A stretch of 64,000 bases of DNA from Streptomyces rimosus subsp. rimosus (GTDB lineage: Bacteria > Actinomycetota > Actinomycetes > Streptomycetales > Streptomycetaceae). Shown one piece after another: positions 17,801 through 28,441 of this stretch (position 1 is its first letter; every line of letters begins with the position of its first letter). The stretch is from positions 46,221 through 110,220 of the forward strand of contig NZ_JOCQ01000017.1 in assembly GCF_000720725.1 (NCBI RefSeq), given 5' to 3'. Position numbers and translations under genes: made by a program. The notes under the pieces were generated by a model. It saw only the letters and a program-made list of their open reading frames with translations, searched no databases and was not told the DNA's origin.

Positions 17801-18370
17801 ACGCTGGACGGGCACCCGGCGGTTGCCGAGTCGGTGGTGGTGGTCCGCGGCGAGGGCGACCGGCGGCAGCTGGTTGCGTACTTCACGCACCGGGGCGCCG
17901 GTGACGCCGTACCCGCCGCGCCGGAGCTGGTGGGTTACCTGGCCGAGCGGCTGCCCGCGTATCTGATCCCGGCCGCGTTCGTCGCGCTCGACGCCTTCCC
18001 GCTCACCCGGCACGGCAAGGTGGACCGGGACGCGCTGCCCGAGCCGGAGGCCGGGCGGGCGGACGACGCCGGCCGTGTCGCGCCGCGCAACGAGACCGAA
18101 CGGCTGGTCGCGCAGATCTGGGCGGAGACCCTGGGCGTCGCGGACGTCGGGGCCCACGACAGCTTCTTCGAGCTGGGCGGGCAGTCCCTGACCAGCGTCA
18201 AGGCGCTCACCCGTATCCGCAAGACCTTCGGGGTGCGCCTCGCGTTCCGCAGTCTGCTGGACACGCCCACCGTCTCCGGGGTGGCCCGGATGATCGAGGA
18301 CAGCCTGCTGGAACAGCTGGAGAAAGAGGCCGCCGAGGCCGCGGGCGACGCCGTACCGGCGGCGGAGTAG
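5846..18370 (+). CDS. Trimodular NRPS: C-A(Ile/Val)-PCP-E-C-A(Orn-like)-PCP-E-C-A-PCP
   Basis: 4174 aa. ATG at 5846 follows GGGGGAG (5833-5839), 3 nt after the previous stop; an in-frame ATG at 5858 is the alternative. By residue: C1 45-460 (PLSFGQERLWF), A1 500-1010, PCP1 serine near 1046 (GGDSI), E1 about 1110-1550 (HHLAVDGVSW, EGHGRE, TVGWFT), C2 from 1577 (DCL type, HHVVLDG), A2 2030-2530, PCP2 near 2585, E2 2640-3090 (HHLVVDAVSW), C3 from 3109 (DCL, HHLLLDG), A3 3560-4070, PCP3 near 4111 (GGQS). Pockets: A1 D-A-F-F-L-G-I-T-F-K (Ile/Val-like); A2 D-V-S-E-L-V-S-V-E-K (resembles the ornithine code DVGEIGSIDK); A3 D-A-N-Q-A-G-F-V-D-K (unassigned). Each DCL C domain follows an E domain, so stereochemical logic is intact: D-aliphatic, D-basic, L-residue. 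Pocket extraction was by eye. Confidence 0.95.
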   Translation: MGEQMNGGQPLGPDERLERQLAGRADAAGGGAGGLRALGDLPDAPLSFGQERLWFLHEFQPGSVEYTSSIALRMTGPLRVDALRAALGGLVARHEPLRTTFATTNGRAHQVVRPAAVPEIQRADLGGLPVGEREAELDRLLRAELGTPFDLAAGPVLRVLLVALGCGPDGAPEHVLFLNMHHIAADGWSKGVLLAELGELYAAALGGRDADLAPLPVSYRDYAVWQREHCTEAELDAQLEYWKTELDGVPALEMPTDRPRPMVRTTVGALHTFAVPRDVAEGLDAVGARCGGTLFAVLTAATQVLLARHSGQRDVALGTVSVGRDRTELEPLVGFFVNTLVLRGRIDLELPFDELVERTTDRIWDALGNQDIPFHRLVDALGTERDPSRTPLVQAALVLQNAPGGAPAFPGLRVADFRPPSVSSIFDLTVEFAPDADGGLAGSVEYNTDLFDASTIEALCARLLVLLAGIAADPGRAVGDLPLLTDAEHAALTTGWAENRADYPAGTPVHTLVSAQAAATPDRIAVTGAGDGLTYRELDERSGRLARLLLDRGAAPGDHVAVCLPRGAELVVAMLATLKAGCAYVPIAADYPADRIAFVLEDTAAPLCLTERPLRDRLPDGGTRYLCLDEETAALAALPADGPQVTVGADSAAYVIYTSGSTGRPKGVVVEHRSIVRLISGPDYAPLAADDVVAQAADATFDAATFEVWGPLAVGARIAVIPKDVLLEPRSFARALQEHGVTTLFLTTALFNQVVEVAPGAFRGLRHLLVGGEAQSPRRVARLLAGERPDRFVNIYGPTETTTFATFQEIHSTDGVRALPIGRPIRNTTTYVLDERQRPVPAGSPGELYIGGPGVARGYLGRPELTEERFLPAPFSSVPGERVYRTGDRVRWLPDGTLDFLGRVDTQVKVRGYRIEPGEVEAVLEAHPAVAAALVVARTDGEHKRLVGYVRPEPGAALDTAELRTFAEARLPGYAVPSALVTLDEFPLTSNGKVDQRALPAPEERTEVREGYRAPADATEETLAQVWSDVLGVDRVGATDNFFELGGDSILSIQVVARARQAGLAISSRDIFSRQTLADLARAATPVAETGAEEADADNQTQDSGPAPLTPVQRWFFDHHTVRPAHFNQSVLLTLPAEVDERALSQAFRHVVRRHDALRTRFTTVDGRLVQQGPGRDAPEPDIERITLGEAAPEERDAALRQLSEAAQAGLDPERGELLRCLLFDRDARDRPRLLLTVHHLAVDGVSWRILLDDLETAYRQAVSGAAIDLGRASTPYLTWARRLAEHAEQGGFQGELEYWAGVADVTTAGLPTDHDGRNTFGVTREAHAGLDERRTRQLLQDVPKVYRTQVNDILLTALGRALARHTGQDRTLITLEGHGREEVLPGTDISRTVGWFTSVFPLVLESPADRPWRDLVLGTKERLRAVPHRGFGYGPLRYLAADTAQREALAAGPRPQVSFNYLGQWSDGTTGSALYREQLFDYGQEHSPEEERPHLIDITGEVRDGRLTFTVYYSSELHDRATAQALADGLAAALDELVEHCLRPGAGGAVPGDFPLVALDQAAVDTLVPPGSAVEDIYPLTPMQSGMLYHALNQPTGGAYSDQVSFLLEGVDDIRALGAAWQYVVDRNPALRTRLRWQGVPQPVQIVDREATLDVRYLDWTDTDAAGRKRRLDELTAAEQQAGIDLTRAPLMRVVLAQERAGAVRVVWSFHHVVLDGWSTSHLFGDVFARYRALADGGTTPAAPEPQRPPFRDYVAWLGRQDPAAAEKHWRAALAGLYAPTPLPYGQSLPPGHQSESSAQVRVELTRAETEALTTAVRTQRLTLNTAVQGAWAMLLARHAGTEDVCFGSTVAGRPTGLPGADAVVGNFLNTLPVRTRVTASDRLADWLRGLQEAQVAARDFEYAALGQIQGWSDVPRATALFHTVVVFENYPANDTAAERSGLWLRELSAVDTTSFPLDLTAFTDDGELVLQLSYDPALYGHAQAESLADQLLALLNGLAADPGQQVGDVPMLSPAERDRVVHEWNRGTVPWQELCLHELVAERARRTPDADAVVFEDQVIGYAALEARANQLAHHLMDLGVGPETVVGVCVERGPDMVTAALGVLKAGGAFLPLDPGHPAERHRQVLRDSAAAVLLTQDAVADRLPLCDATVLRLDGEWDAIGQWPTHAPAVEVTPDSLAYVIYTSGSTGRPKGVMVEHRSLSQAVAAWGRVYGVEDRPARQLNLASMAFDVFVSDLGHALAHGGALVISPSAVTTDPPRLFDLMERARVTHLETVPSLAGALLEEAERTGRTFPPLRYLVVGSDNWRTEDCRRLLDRVSPGTVVLNSYGVTEATVESSVFRAEREALPATASVPIGRPIPGARMYVLDAGMRPVPAGVVGELFIGGPGVARGYLNRPDLTEERFLRDPFAVDAEGARLYRTGDRARFLPGGDIEFLGRSDDQVKIRGFRVELAEIESAVQRFPGIADAAAAIRPEAGGSGLTCYVVPAADAAPDLAALRERLGGLLPRHMVPQVFVPLERLPLNANGKVDRRALPAPPAPAGRPAARTAPRTPAEETLAAVWAEVFRVPSVGVEDNFFDLGGDSILSIQVVSRAREAGLKVSSQDIFSHQTVAELASVVAAREPEEKADVSTEPVVGKVPLTPIQRTFFRRHTIAPHHCTMSVLAELAEPPSTDALQAALDALLDHHDALRTRFTSVYGRWQQEIPAPGDRWPLERIALGDAGDAAVEKAAAAAQGGLDLSEGPLVRALLLDRGERTPLLFLTAHHLVVDAVSWQVLLADLERGYRQAADGGPVDLGPKSASFLQWSRRLSEHTVAGGFDAELDHWAGVAQRAEAGLPADASGTPTVASVASVRVRLDATDTEALLREVPSVYRTQVNDVLLSALGRVLADWTGRDAVLIDLEGHGREELFGDLETGATVGWFTSSFPVALDTSAGDGWGALLRSVKEQLRAVPGRGIGYGALRHLSPAGAPAEVLAEGPQAQVGFNYLGQLPGAPGRDGALLRDVRLGFGTELSPAEKLEYGLDIVAWVRDGQLEFELFHSTEVHHASTVMRLGEALLTALRALVAHCRDVSGKAAGATPSDFPLARVDQQLLNKLADDGGPLADLYPVTPMQHGLLFHSLTEEGDSVYVGQLSFVLDGGVDTDAFAAAWQRAAERTPMLRTAVTWEETAEPLQVVRERVQVPVERRDHSALSAQDAARALEEFLAEDRARGIDLTSAPLMRLTLVSEPDGGLRVVWTSHHLLLDGWSTAELISDVLDHYLLLTGHERPEPATRPPFRDYVEWLGRQDLAEAERYWKHLLDGFTAPTPLPVDHRSQDTVRAGTEAAARFQLDAETTARLDALARQHRLTTNTLAQGAWALLLSRYAGEQQVCFGSAVSGRPADLPGAESMIGLFISNLPVRATVPDDRPLLEWLAELQRGQVAARQHEYVSLAQIRGWADLPAGVDLFDSYVVFENYPYDGEMGAEGGLRIRDVRSHEPTSYAMVLAVFAGDRLSFRLAYDPALFEERTAARVTADLRALLEDIARDPHRTPREFDALSDGHRAELLTRHNATGTELLSELPVARQFAAQAARTPGATALVHEGGRLSFGELDRRANRLAHHLLSLGAGPEETVAVCLDRGADLIVSLLAVLKAGAVYAPLDPAAPGRRTAYLLEDIRPRLLVTSEPVASALPPAPGATTVVRLDADRQAVAARPDTAPEVTVAPGDAAYIIHTSGSTGRPKGVVVEHRGLANLLDSHRRTVFGPLQEANGGRPLRVAHLAPASFDASWNPVLWLVAGHELHLVPDAVRRDAHALTAYRAAERIDFLQTTPSYFQQLVETGLLADGDHPLRGVALGGEAVSEGLWESLRAREDLISFNFYGPTEATVDALITRIADSPVPLLGRPVQNTRAYVLDAAGHLAPVGAPGELHLAGDGLARGYLNRPELTDRAFGPAPFDPAERLYRTGDRVRRLADGRIAFLGRADDQVKLRGYRIEPGEISATLDGHPAVAESVVVVRGEGDRRQLVAYFTHRGAGDAVPAAPELVGYLAERLPAYLIPAAFVALDAFPLTRHGKVDRDALPEPEAGRADDAGRVAPRNETERLVAQIWAETLGVADVGAHDSFFELGGQSLTSVKALTRIRKTFGVRLAFRSLLDTPTVSGVARMIEDSLLEQLEKEAAEAAGDAVPAAE

Positions 18371-18406
18371 CGGCGGTGCCGCAGTCACGGAAAGGAGTGT
18401 CACCCG

Positions 18407-23008
<4,602 letters not shown>

Positions 23009-23057
23009 CCCGCTCCGGCCCCTTGACACGACAGTTCACACGACAGGAAGACGCCTC

Positions 23058-23810
23058 ATGACGACTCCCCACCCGTGGCTGGTGACCCCCGCCAAGCGTC
23101 CCGCCGCGGGAACCCGGCTGGTCTGCCTGCCGCACGCCGGCGGCAGCGCCAGCTTCTACCGGCGCTGGGCCCAGCACCTGGACTGCGGCGTCGAGTTGCA
23201 GATCGTCCAGTACCCCGGCCGGGAGGAACGGGTCGGCGAACCATTCCTCACCGACCCGGAGGCGCTGGTCGGGGCCGTCGCCGGGGCCGTGCTGGAGACG
23301 GCGCGGCCGGAGGTCGAGACGGTGCTGTTCGGCCACAGCATGGGAGCGCTGATCGGGTACGAGACGGTCCGCGCCCTGGCGGCGGACGGTCTGCGCGTGG
23401 ACCGGCTGTTCGTCTCCGGCCAGGCGGCCCCGGACGAGCGGATCGGCCGGGAGCCCGCCACGGCGCTGTCCGACGACGCCATCCTGCGCGAGGTCGAGAC
23501 GCACGGCGGCACGCAGATGAGCGTCTTCGACGACCCGGAGATCCGGGAGATGGTGCTGCCGATCCTGCGCAACGACTATTTCCTGATCGACTCCTACAGC
23601 CCGCGCGAGACGCCCCCGGTCGACGCCTCGGTCATCGCGCTCGCCGGCGAGCGGGACACCAGCGTCAGCGTGGCGCGGGTGCGGCGGTGGGAGGGCGTGG
23701 CCGGCAAGGAGTTCCATCTGCACACCTTCCCCGGCGGGCACTTCTTCCTGGCCGAGCAGCGCGCGCAGGTCATCACGGTGCTGCACCGGTACCTGCGCAC
23801 CGGGGCCTGA
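23058..23810 (+). CDS. Type II thioesterase (NRPS editing)
   Basis: 250 aa, the usual size for stand-alone type II thioesterases (GrsT/RifR family, alpha/beta-hydrolase fold). ATG at 23058 is preceded by AGGAAG at 23045-23050. Visible features: the N-terminal LVCLPHAGGSA strand and oxyanion region, nucleophile Ser94 in GHSMGA, Asp200 in AGERDTS and His228 in FPGGHFFL. Family members hydrolyse wrongly primed or stalled acyl groups from PCP phosphopantetheine arms. They do not normally cyclise the final peptide, so this gene does not by itself replace the missing C-terminal TE of the upstream NRPS. It lies 49 nt after that NRPS and ends just before a strong terminator, so it is probably the last gene of the first NRPS operon. 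Confidence 0.93.
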   Translation: MTTPHPWLVTPAKRPAAGTRLVCLPHAGGSASFYRRWAQHLDCGVELQIVQYPGREERVGEPFLTDPEALVGAVAGAVLETARPEVETVLFGHSMGALIGYETVRALAADGLRVDRLFVSGQAAPDERIGREPATALSDDAILREVETHGGTQMSVFDDPEIREMVLPILRNDYFLIDSYSPRETPPVDASVIALAGERDTSVSVARVRRWEGVAGKEFHLHTFPGGHFFLAEQRAQVITVLHRYLRTGA

Positions 23811-23872
23811 GAACAGGGCGCACAGCACAGTCGGCACCCGAATGCCGGCACATTGAGCGAGAACTGAATGAC

Positions 23873-23931
23873 GCACTCCGGGCGGCGCCGCACCGAGCGA
23901 ATTGCGGCGCCGTCCGGAGTGCTGCCGTTTT
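23873..23931 (+). terminator. Strong intrinsic terminator after the first NRPS operon
   Basis: A 19-nt left arm (23873-23891, GCACTCCGGGCGGCGCCGC) pairs with a right arm at 23904-23922 with one G-T mismatch. The loop is 12 nt. TGCCG and then TTTT (23928-23931) follow. This is far more stable than anything else in the surrounding gap. A small second stem (CGGCA...TGCCG, about 23832-23847) lies just upstream. Position and form suggest the end of the NRPS/thioesterase transcript, with the halogenase operon starting from its own promoter downstream; I could not pick a convincing -35/-10 pair there. Confidence 0.8.
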
Positions 23932-24080
23932 CCGCAATCCGCCGCCGCGCACCGCCCTTTCGGGCACCTGGAGTGCAGGTTTCCACCGAGCCTTAAAAGC
24001 TTGTCCTGATCTCGCGGTCTGCTGAAGGATTCCGACGGTGCCGGCGACCGATTCCTTCGCCGGGTACTCGACTTCACACG

Positions 24081-24085
24081 GGAGG
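24081..24085 (+). promoter_or_regulatory. RBS GGAGG that fixes the halogenase start
   Basis: GGAGG at 24081-24085 is followed by a 6-nt spacer and GTG at 24092. The frame is open back to GTG 24038, but the FAD-binding strand (VVIVGGGTSGW) begins immediately after GTG 24092, as expected for an FAD-dependent halogenase. This ribosome site supports the shorter start. Confidence 0.8.
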
Positions 24086-24091
24086 GCCTCA

Positions 24092-25654
24092 GTGCTCACA
24101 AACGTCGTCATCGTCGGTGGAGGCACCTCCGGCTGGATGAGCGCATCGTATTTGAAGGCTGCGTTCGGCGACCGCATTTCGGTCACGGTGCTGGAATCCA
24201 AGCGGATCAAGACGATCGGGGTCGGCGAGGCGACCTTCAGCACGGTGCGCCACTTCTTCGATTACCTGGGGCTGCCGGAGCACGTGTGGATGCCGAAGTG
24301 CAACGCCACGTACAAGCTCGGCATCCGCTTCGAGAACTGGCACCGCAAGGGCAGCTACTTCTACCACCCCTTCGAGCGGCTGCGGGTCGTCGACGGGTTC
24401 CCGCTCACCGACTGGTGGCTGCACCGCAAGCCGGAGGGCAGCGAGCGGTTCGACCAGGACGTGTTCCTGATGTCGGCGATCTGCGATGCCGAGCGGTCCC
24501 CCCGCTACCTGGACGGGACCCTCTTCGAGCAGGACTTCAAGGAGCAGGGCGACGCGAAGGGCCGGAAGCCGGAGCGCAGCACCCTCTCCGAGCAGGACAC
24601 CCAGTTCCCGTACGCCTACCAGTTCGACGCCAGCCTGCTGGCCGACTATCTCTGCGCGTACTCCGCCGAGCGCGGGGTGCGGCACATCGAGGACGACGTC
24701 GTGGAGGTCGCCCGGGACGACCGCGGCTGGATCAGCCACCTGCGGACCCGTGAGCACGGGGACGTCACCGCCGACCTGTTCATCGACTGCACCGGCTTCA
24801 AGGGCCTGCTGCTGAACGAGGCGCTGGAGGAGCCCGTCACCTCCTTCCAGGACACGCTGCCCAACGACCGGGCGGTGGCCCTGCGGGTGCCGGTCGACAT
24901 GGAGAAGCGCGGGCTGCGCCCGTGCACCACGGCCACCGCGCAGGACGCCGGGTGGATCTGGACCATTCCGCTCTTCGGGCGGATCGGCACCGGCTATGTG
25001 TACGCGAGCGACTACACCACCCCGGAGGAGGCCGAGCGCACCCTGCGCGAGTTCGTCGGTCCGGACGCCAAGGACGTGGAGGCCAACCACATCCGTATGC
25101 GGATCGGCCGCAGCCGCAACGCCTGGGTCAACAACTGCGTGGCCGTCGGGCTCGCCAGCGGATTCGTGGAGCCGCTGGAGTCGACCGGCATCTTCTTCAT
25201 CCAGCAGGGCATCGAGCAGCTCGTCAAGCATTTCCCGGGCGCCGACTGGAACCCGCAGCTCCGCGATTCCTACAACCGTGCCATCGGAAACACGATCGAC
25301 GGTGTACGGGAATTCCTGGTGATGCACTACCGGGGCGCCGGCCGCAACGACAACCAGTACTGGAAGGACGCCAAGACCCGCGCCCTTCCGGACGGTCTGG
25401 CCGAGCGCCTGGAAACGTGGCGGTCCAAGCTCCCCACCACCGAATCGATCTTCCCGAATTACCACGGCTTCGAGCCGTATTCGTACCACTCGATGCTGCT
25501 CGGTCTCGGCGGTGTCGACCTCAAGGCCCCGCCCGCGCTGGCCCTGATGGACGACTCGGCGGCGCAGGCGGAGTTCAAGCTGCTGCGCGCCCAGTCGCAG
25601 GAGCTCGCGAAGCGCCTGCCGAGCCAGTACGAGTACCTGGCCCAGATGCATTGA
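24092..25654 (+). CDS. FAD-dependent tryptophan 5-halogenase, PyrH-like
   Basis: 520 aa from the GTG at 24092. The protein has the Rossmann motif GGGTSGW near residues 8-14, the GVGEAT motif, the flavin-dependent halogenase signature WIWTIP at 288-293, and Lys75 in NATYKLGIRFENW. This lysine sits at the same number as the catalytic Lys75 of PyrH, as I recall it. The conserved glutamate lies in PLESTGIFF near 363. Stretches such as FSTVRHFFDYLGL and YFYHPFERLRVVDGF closely resemble PyrH, the tryptophan 5-halogenase of pyrroindomycin, more than PrnA/RebH 7-halogenases. The reaction would be FADH2-, O2- and chloride-dependent chlorination of free tryptophan at C5. The FADH2 is probably supplied by the flavin reductase encoded two genes downstream. 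The 5-regioselectivity is inference from similarity recalled from memory. Confidence 0.93.
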   Translation: MLTNVVIVGGGTSGWMSASYLKAAFGDRISVTVLESKRIKTIGVGEATFSTVRHFFDYLGLPEHVWMPKCNATYKLGIRFENWHRKGSYFYHPFERLRVVDGFPLTDWWLHRKPEGSERFDQDVFLMSAICDAERSPRYLDGTLFEQDFKEQGDAKGRKPERSTLSEQDTQFPYAYQFDASLLADYLCAYSAERGVRHIEDDVVEVARDDRGWISHLRTREHGDVTADLFIDCTGFKGLLLNEALEEPVTSFQDTLPNDRAVALRVPVDMEKRGLRPCTTATAQDAGWIWTIPLFGRIGTGYVYASDYTTPEEAERTLREFVGPDAKDVEANHIRMRIGRSRNAWVNNCVAVGLASGFVEPLESTGIFFIQQGIEQLVKHFPGADWNPQLRDSYNRAIGNTIDGVREFLVMHYRGAGRNDNQYWKDAKTRALPDGLAERLETWRSKLPTTESIFPNYHGFEPYSYHSMLLGLGGVDLKAPPALALMDDSAAQAEFKLLRAQSQELAKRLPSQYEYLAQMH

Positions 25655-25694
25655 CCACGAGCCGAACCATTGCTGCCGCGTCGAAGGAGGAGCC

Positions 25695-26954
25695 GTGGAG
25701 GCGCTGACGTACGTCCCGGCCGTGGTGCTGGTGGCGTCCGTGGCACCGGCCGGGTGGCTCGGCAGGCGGGCCGCCCGCCTGCTGGGCCAGCCCGCCGTCG
25801 TCGGAGAGATCATGGCCTGCCTGCTCCTCGGGGCCCTGCTGGCCGGTCGGCTCGGCTGGGGCGACGGGACCACCGCGGGCTGGCCGGTGCTGGAGAAGAC
25901 GGGCCACCTGTCGCTCGCGCTCTTCGTCGTCGGCGCCGTGCAGGAGATCCGCGGCGGCGCCGGCAGACCGGCCGGCCGCGCGGTGGCCTGGACGGCGGCC
26001 GGGTCCGCGCTCCTGCCGATGGCCTGCGGCACGCTGCTGGCCGTCTGGATCCTCGTCGGGGGTGATCCCGCGCTGCGCGGTACGGCGCCGGCCACCGCGT
26101 TCGTGCTGATGCTGGCGGGCGCGCTGTCGGTGACCGCGGTCCCGGTGCTCGCCGGGGTCCTCCAGGACCGCGGGATGCTGCACACCCGCACCGGACGGCT
26201 GGCGATGGCCGCCGCGGTGGCCATGGACGCGGTCAACTGGGCCCTGCTGGCGGTGGCCGTCGGCCTGGCCACCGGCGGCGGACAGGCCACCCCGGCGCTG
26301 GTGTTCACCATCGGGCTGCTGCTGGCCTGGGGCCTGCGCCGGCTCGGCGGGCTGCCCGCCGCCCGCGCCCTGGCCCGCCGGGCGCGGGCGGCGGTACCCA
26401 CCGCGCTGGTGGCGCTGACGACGGTGGCGGCGTCGCTGCTCACCGCCGGCCTGGGCCTGACCGATGTACTGGGCGCCGTCCTGGTCGCGCTGGCCCTGCC
26501 CGCGGACGGCGGCACCGGCCCCTGGACGCGGGCCGCCCGTACCGTCGGGCAGTGGGGCAGGACCGCGCTGCCGCTGCTGTTCGTCCTGACCGGCGCGGGT
26601 CTCGGCGGCGGCCCCGCCGGGCTCTTCTCCTGGCAGGCGACGGCCCTGGCCATCGCCCTGGCCATGGCCGGCAAGCTGACCGGCTCCTACCTCGGCGCCC
26701 GGGCCGGCGGCCAGGACACCCGTACCAGCCTGCGGCTCGCGGCGCTGCTCAACACCCGTGGCCTGACGGAGATCACCTTCCTCCAGATCGGCTACCAGGC
26801 GGGCATCCTGACGCCCGCCCTCTACCTCGCACTCGTCGTCATGGCACTCGTCACGACGGCGCTGGCCGGCCCGCTGCTGTGGGCCGCCGGCCGCGGCGGT
26901 CCGGAGCGCATCCCGGAGGCCGCGGGCCACTCCCTCCACCCAGTCGAGCGGTGA
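25695..26954 (+). CDS. Cation/proton antiporter-family membrane protein (CPA2 type)
   Basis: 419 aa. GTG at 25695 sits behind an ideal GAAGGAGG (25683-25690). The sequence is a run of about 11-12 hydrophobic segments with features of the Na+/H+ exchanger fold: GQPAVVGEIMACLLLGALLAG near the N terminus and TRGLTEITFLQIGYQAGIL near the C terminus. Similar antiporter genes occur in several actinomycete peptide clusters, where they are assumed to act in export or ion balance; the real substrate is not visible here. The stop overlaps the GTG of the flavin reductase (GTGA), showing translational coupling. It is the only transporter-like gene in the window, so other export or resistance genes must lie elsewhere. 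Confidence 0.85.
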   Translation: MEALTYVPAVVLVASVAPAGWLGRRAARLLGQPAVVGEIMACLLLGALLAGRLGWGDGTTAGWPVLEKTGHLSLALFVVGAVQEIRGGAGRPAGRAVAWTAAGSALLPMACGTLLAVWILVGGDPALRGTAPATAFVLMLAGALSVTAVPVLAGVLQDRGMLHTRTGRLAMAAAVAMDAVNWALLAVAVGLATGGGQATPALVFTIGLLLAWGLRRLGGLPAARALARRARAAVPTALVALTTVAASLLTAGLGLTDVLGAVLVALALPADGGTGPWTRAARTVGQWGRTALPLLFVLTGAGLGGGPAGLFSWQATALAIALAMAGKLTGSYLGARAGGQDTRTSLRLAALLNTRGLTEITFLQIGYQAGILTPALYLALVVMALVTTALAGPLLWAAGRGGPERIPEAAGHSLHPVER

Positions 26955-27472
26955 GTCACGTGGAACTCGTCACCCCCATCAGCCAGGTCAGCACTCCCAC
27001 CGGATTCCGCGACTTCATGGCGGGCTTCCCCAGCGGGGTCGCCGTCGTCACGGCCATCGACGCCCAGGGCAGGCCCTGGGGCATGACCTGCTCCTCCCTG
27101 TGCAGCGTCACCCTGGACCCGCCCACGCTGCTGGTCGGCATGCGCCTGGAGAGCCCCACCCTGCGCGCGGTCATGCTCAGCGGGTCCTTCGCCGTGAACC
27201 TGCTGCACCACAAGGGGCAGGCGACCGCCGAGCTGTTCGCCTCCGGCGCGCCGGACCGCTTCGAGAGCACGCCGTGGCACACCCCCGAGGACGCCGCGGG
27301 ACCGCACCTGTCCCGGGACGCCCACGCGGTGGCCGACTGCCGGGTCCGCCAGTCCGTCCGCGTCGGCGGGCAGCGGATGGTCTTCGGCGAGGTCCGGCGG
27401 ATCTCCGGGCCGACCGACGAGCCCCCGCTGCTGTACGGGAACCGCCGGTTCGGCGTCTGGCCGGCCGGCTGA
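26951..27472 (+). CDS. Flavin reductase (HpaC/FRED type), partner of the halogenase
   Basis: 173 aa from GTG 26951, which overlaps the antiporter stop; GTG 26960 is an alternative start. The sequence fits the flavin-reductase-like FMN-binding split barrel: GFRDFMAGFPSGVAVVTA, GMTCSSLCSVTLDPPTLLVGM, SGSFAVNLL and a C-terminal YGNRRFGVW. Members reduce FMN or FAD with NAD(P)H and release it to two-component flavin enzymes. Its place in the same operon as the FAD-dependent halogenase makes FADH2 supply the obvious role. Known tryptophan halogenases can also use unlinked reductases, so the pairing is likely but not proven by sequence. Confidence 0.9.
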   Translation: MSHVELVTPISQVSTPTGFRDFMAGFPSGVAVVTAIDAQGRPWGMTCSSLCSVTLDPPTLLVGMRLESPTLRAVMLSGSFAVNLLHHKGQATAELFASGAPDRFESTPWHTPEDAAGPHLSRDAHAVADCRVRQSVRVGGQRMVFGEVRRISGPTDEPPLLYGNRRFGVWPAG

Positions 27473-27561
27473 CCCCCTCCGCGCCATCCCCGCGCACCCC
27501 CGTACAGCCCCCTCCGCGCGCACCCCCGCGCGCCCCTCCAGCAACAGGAGACACCTCAGTC

Positions 27562-28392
27562 ATGAGCGCAACCACGCGCACCCGCACCCCCAGGCCACGT
27601 CGCTATCTGATGTGCCGCCCCAGCCACTTCGACGTCACCTACGCCATCAACCCGTGGATGGACCCGGCCAAGCCGGTGGACACCGGGCTGGCGGTGGCCC
27701 AGTGGGAGAGCCTGCGCGACCTCTACCTCTCCCTCGGGCACACCGTGGAGTGCATCGAGCCGGTGGCCGGCCTGCCCGACATGGTCTATGCCGCCAACGG
27801 CGCGACCGTGATCGACGGCAAGGTCCTCGGCGCCCGCTTCCGCAACGCCGAGCGCGCCGCGGAAGGCCCCGCGTACCTGGACTGGTTCCGGGAGCAGGGC
27901 TTCACCGAGGTGCACGACCCGGCGCACATCAACGAGGGCGAGGGCGACTTCCTCGTCACCGGCCGGTACGTCCTGGCCGGCCACGGCTACCGCAGCTCCC
28001 GCGACGGGCACGCCGAGGCCCAGGAGTTCTTCGGCCGCCCGGTCATCGGCCTGGAGCTGACCGACCCCGCCTACTACCACCTGGACACCGCGCTCGCCGT
28101 CCTGGACGACGACGAGGTCATGTACAACCCGGCCGCGTTCGCCCCGGGCAGCCGCGCGGTGCTGGAGCGGCTCTTCCCCGACGCCGTGCTCGCCACGCCG
28201 CGCGACGCCGCCGTGTTCGGCCTCAACGCGGTCAGCGACGGCTACCACGTGGTGCTGCCCGAGGCGGCCACCGGGCTGGCCGGGCAGCTGCGCGCCCGGG
28301 GCTTCCAGCCGATCGGGGCGGGCCTGACCGAACTGCTCAAGGGCGGCGGCAGCGTCAAGTGCTGCACGCTCGAACTGCGCGGTCCGCGCTGA
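27562..28392 (+). CDS. Dimethylargininase/arginine-deiminase superfamily hydrolase
   Basis: 276 aa. ATG at 27562 with AGGAG at 27546-27550. The frame is open further upstream, but that part overlaps the flavin reductase and is not coding. The protein has the guanidino-modifying-enzyme pattern: an acidic GEGDF loop, the active-site His in YYHLDTALAVL, and a C-terminal nucleophilic Cys in GGGSVKCCTLEL. The N terminus (CRPSHFDVTYAINPWM) is typical of actinobacterial DDAH-like proteins. The family cleaves arginine or N-methylarginine to citrulline, or transfers the amidino group. Here it could feed the basic residue activated by the second module of the 5846-18370 NRPS (Orn-like pocket) through citrulline or ornithine; that link is speculative. 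Confidence 0.85.
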   Translation: MSATTRTRTPRPRRYLMCRPSHFDVTYAINPWMDPAKPVDTGLAVAQWESLRDLYLSLGHTVECIEPVAGLPDMVYAANGATVIDGKVLGARFRNAERAAEGPAYLDWFREQGFTEVHDPAHINEGEGDFLVTGRYVLAGHGYRSSRDGHAEAQEFFGRPVIGLELTDPAYYHLDTALAVLDDDEVMYNPAAFAPGSRAVLERLFPDAVLATPRDAAVFGLNAVSDGYHVVLPEAATGLAGQLRARGFQPIGAGLTELLKGGGSVKCCTLELRGPR

Positions 28393-28441
28393 CCCTCCGT
28401 CCCCGCACGCACCCCGTCCCGAGCACCGCAGTGGAGGAGAG

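Noticed and set aside
27100..27561. Upstream extension of the amidinohydrolase frame
   Set aside because: It overlaps the flavin reductase in another frame and encodes an Arg/Pro-rich shadow. ATG 27562 has a ribosome site.
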